This document shows positions 5,457 to 5,675 of a stretch of DNA of 5,675 bases, in pieces. Under the pieces are notes generated by a model that made no database searches, was not told the origin of the DNA, and saw nothing but the letters and a program-made list of their open reading frames with translations. The stretch is taken from the NCBI GenBank assembly GCA_937915965.1, contig CALGHC010000210.1, positions 1-5,675 on the forward strand, read 5' to 3'. The stretch is from an uncultured Myxococcales bacterium (GTDB lineage: Bacteria; Myxococcota_A; UBA9042). Position numbers and translations under genes: made by a program. Within the stretch, counting starts at the first letter, position 1. Every line of letters starts with the position of its first letter.

Positions 5457-5675
5457 ATGACGGCGCGCTCCCTCGGTTTGTCCCGTCCCTGGCTGGCTGG
5501 TCTTGGCGTCGCGCTCGCCCTGGCGGGCGCTTGCGGTGGTGCGGACGGCACCGGCGACGGCGGAGTAGCCGACCAGGCTGGTACCTCCGACGCGGCGTCG
5601 GGGACGTCCGATGCGACGCCGAGCGATGCGTCGGTTGACGACGTGCAAGGCGGTCTGGACGCGGTGCCGGCCTCC
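5457..5675 (+). CDS. N-terminal part of a predicted lipoprotein (truncated by the window end)
   Basis: ATG 5457 opens a frame of 73 codons that stays open to the last base, so no stop is seen. GAGGA at 5448-5452 serves as ribosome site, four bases before the start. The peptide begins with a short basic n-region (R4, R10), a hydrophobic core from L13 to A23 and a lipobox-like AGAC with the candidate lipidated Cys26. After Cys26 the sequence is Gly/Asp/Ser/Thr/Ala-rich, strongly acidic and has no Lys or Arg, as expected of a flexible linker tethering a surface domain. The -3 residue of the lipobox is Ala, or the motif is read loosely as LAGAC, so cleavage is likely but not textbook. The functional domain lies beyond the window. 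The frame is open back to 5238 with upstream GTG codons, but these would put the signal peptide in the interior, so ATG 5457 is preferred. Composition resembles many myxobacterial lipoproteins. Confidence 0.75.
   Translation, partial: MTARSLGLSRPWLAGLGVALALAGACGGADGTGDGGVADQAGTSDAASGTSDATPSDASVDDVQGGLDAVPAS

Noticed and set aside
5036..5551. Minus-strand frame with repeated Ala-Thr or Arg-Asp-Cys-His runs
   Set aside because: The runs are the 12-bp minisatellite read backwards. The frame overlaps the ends of two + strand genes and has no supporting start signals.

Overview
The window is a GC-rich stretch of bacterial DNA in which every supported gene is on the + strand. Codon third positions are mostly G or C, and long spurious open frames run on the opposite strand. 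The gene content fits a Myxococcota (delta-proteobacterial) chromosome: Cys-rich and Asp/Ala/Ser/Thr-rich lipoproteins, a DUF1565-type beta-helix protein, and a membrane-anchored sulfatase-fold enzyme. The phylum is inferred from gene style, not from a marker gene. The features describe an envelope and cell-surface locus.

Layout. (1) 1-60: the last 19 codons of an unidentified gene, whose stop overlaps the next start in an ATGA junction. (2) 57-2024: a 655-residue inner-membrane enzyme with about seven N-terminal membrane segments and a C-terminal sulfatase / alkaline-phosphatase-superfamily domain predicted to be periplasmic. The residue in the nucleophile position appears to be Thr330, which points away from a formylglycine sulfatase and towards a phospho-group transferase or hydrolase. 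(3) 2025-2135: a short spacer with a perfect 2 x 17-bp tandem repeat and a good Shine-Dalgarno. (4) 2136-5111 (an upstream GTG at 2028 is possible but less likely): a 991-residue predicted lipoprotein. It has a Cys-rich head, a DUF1565-like entry domain, a right-handed parallel beta-helix built on an exact 55-residue (165-bp) period, and a Pro-rich tail. (5) 5112-5456: a 345-bp intergenic region with small GC hairpins, a -10-like element beside a perfect 8-bp inverted repeat, a 12-bp minisatellite of about eight units, and an 11-bp tandem duplication next to the ribosome-binding site. (6) 5457-5675: the first 73 codons of another predicted lipoprotein, running off the window.

How they fit together. 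The upstream fragment and the sulfatase-fold enzyme are probably translationally coupled. The beta-helix gene follows 111 bp later on the same strand and may share the transcript. The second lipoprotein gene probably has its own promoter, given the large repeat-rich gap. A plausible but unproven reading is an envelope locus in which the membrane enzyme modifies a lipid or glycan and the two lipoproteins are displayed at the surface. No mobile element, CRISPR array, tRNA or rRNA was seen. The most distinctive features are the regular 55-residue beta-helix array and the cluster of unrelated short tandem repeats in the non-coding spacers.
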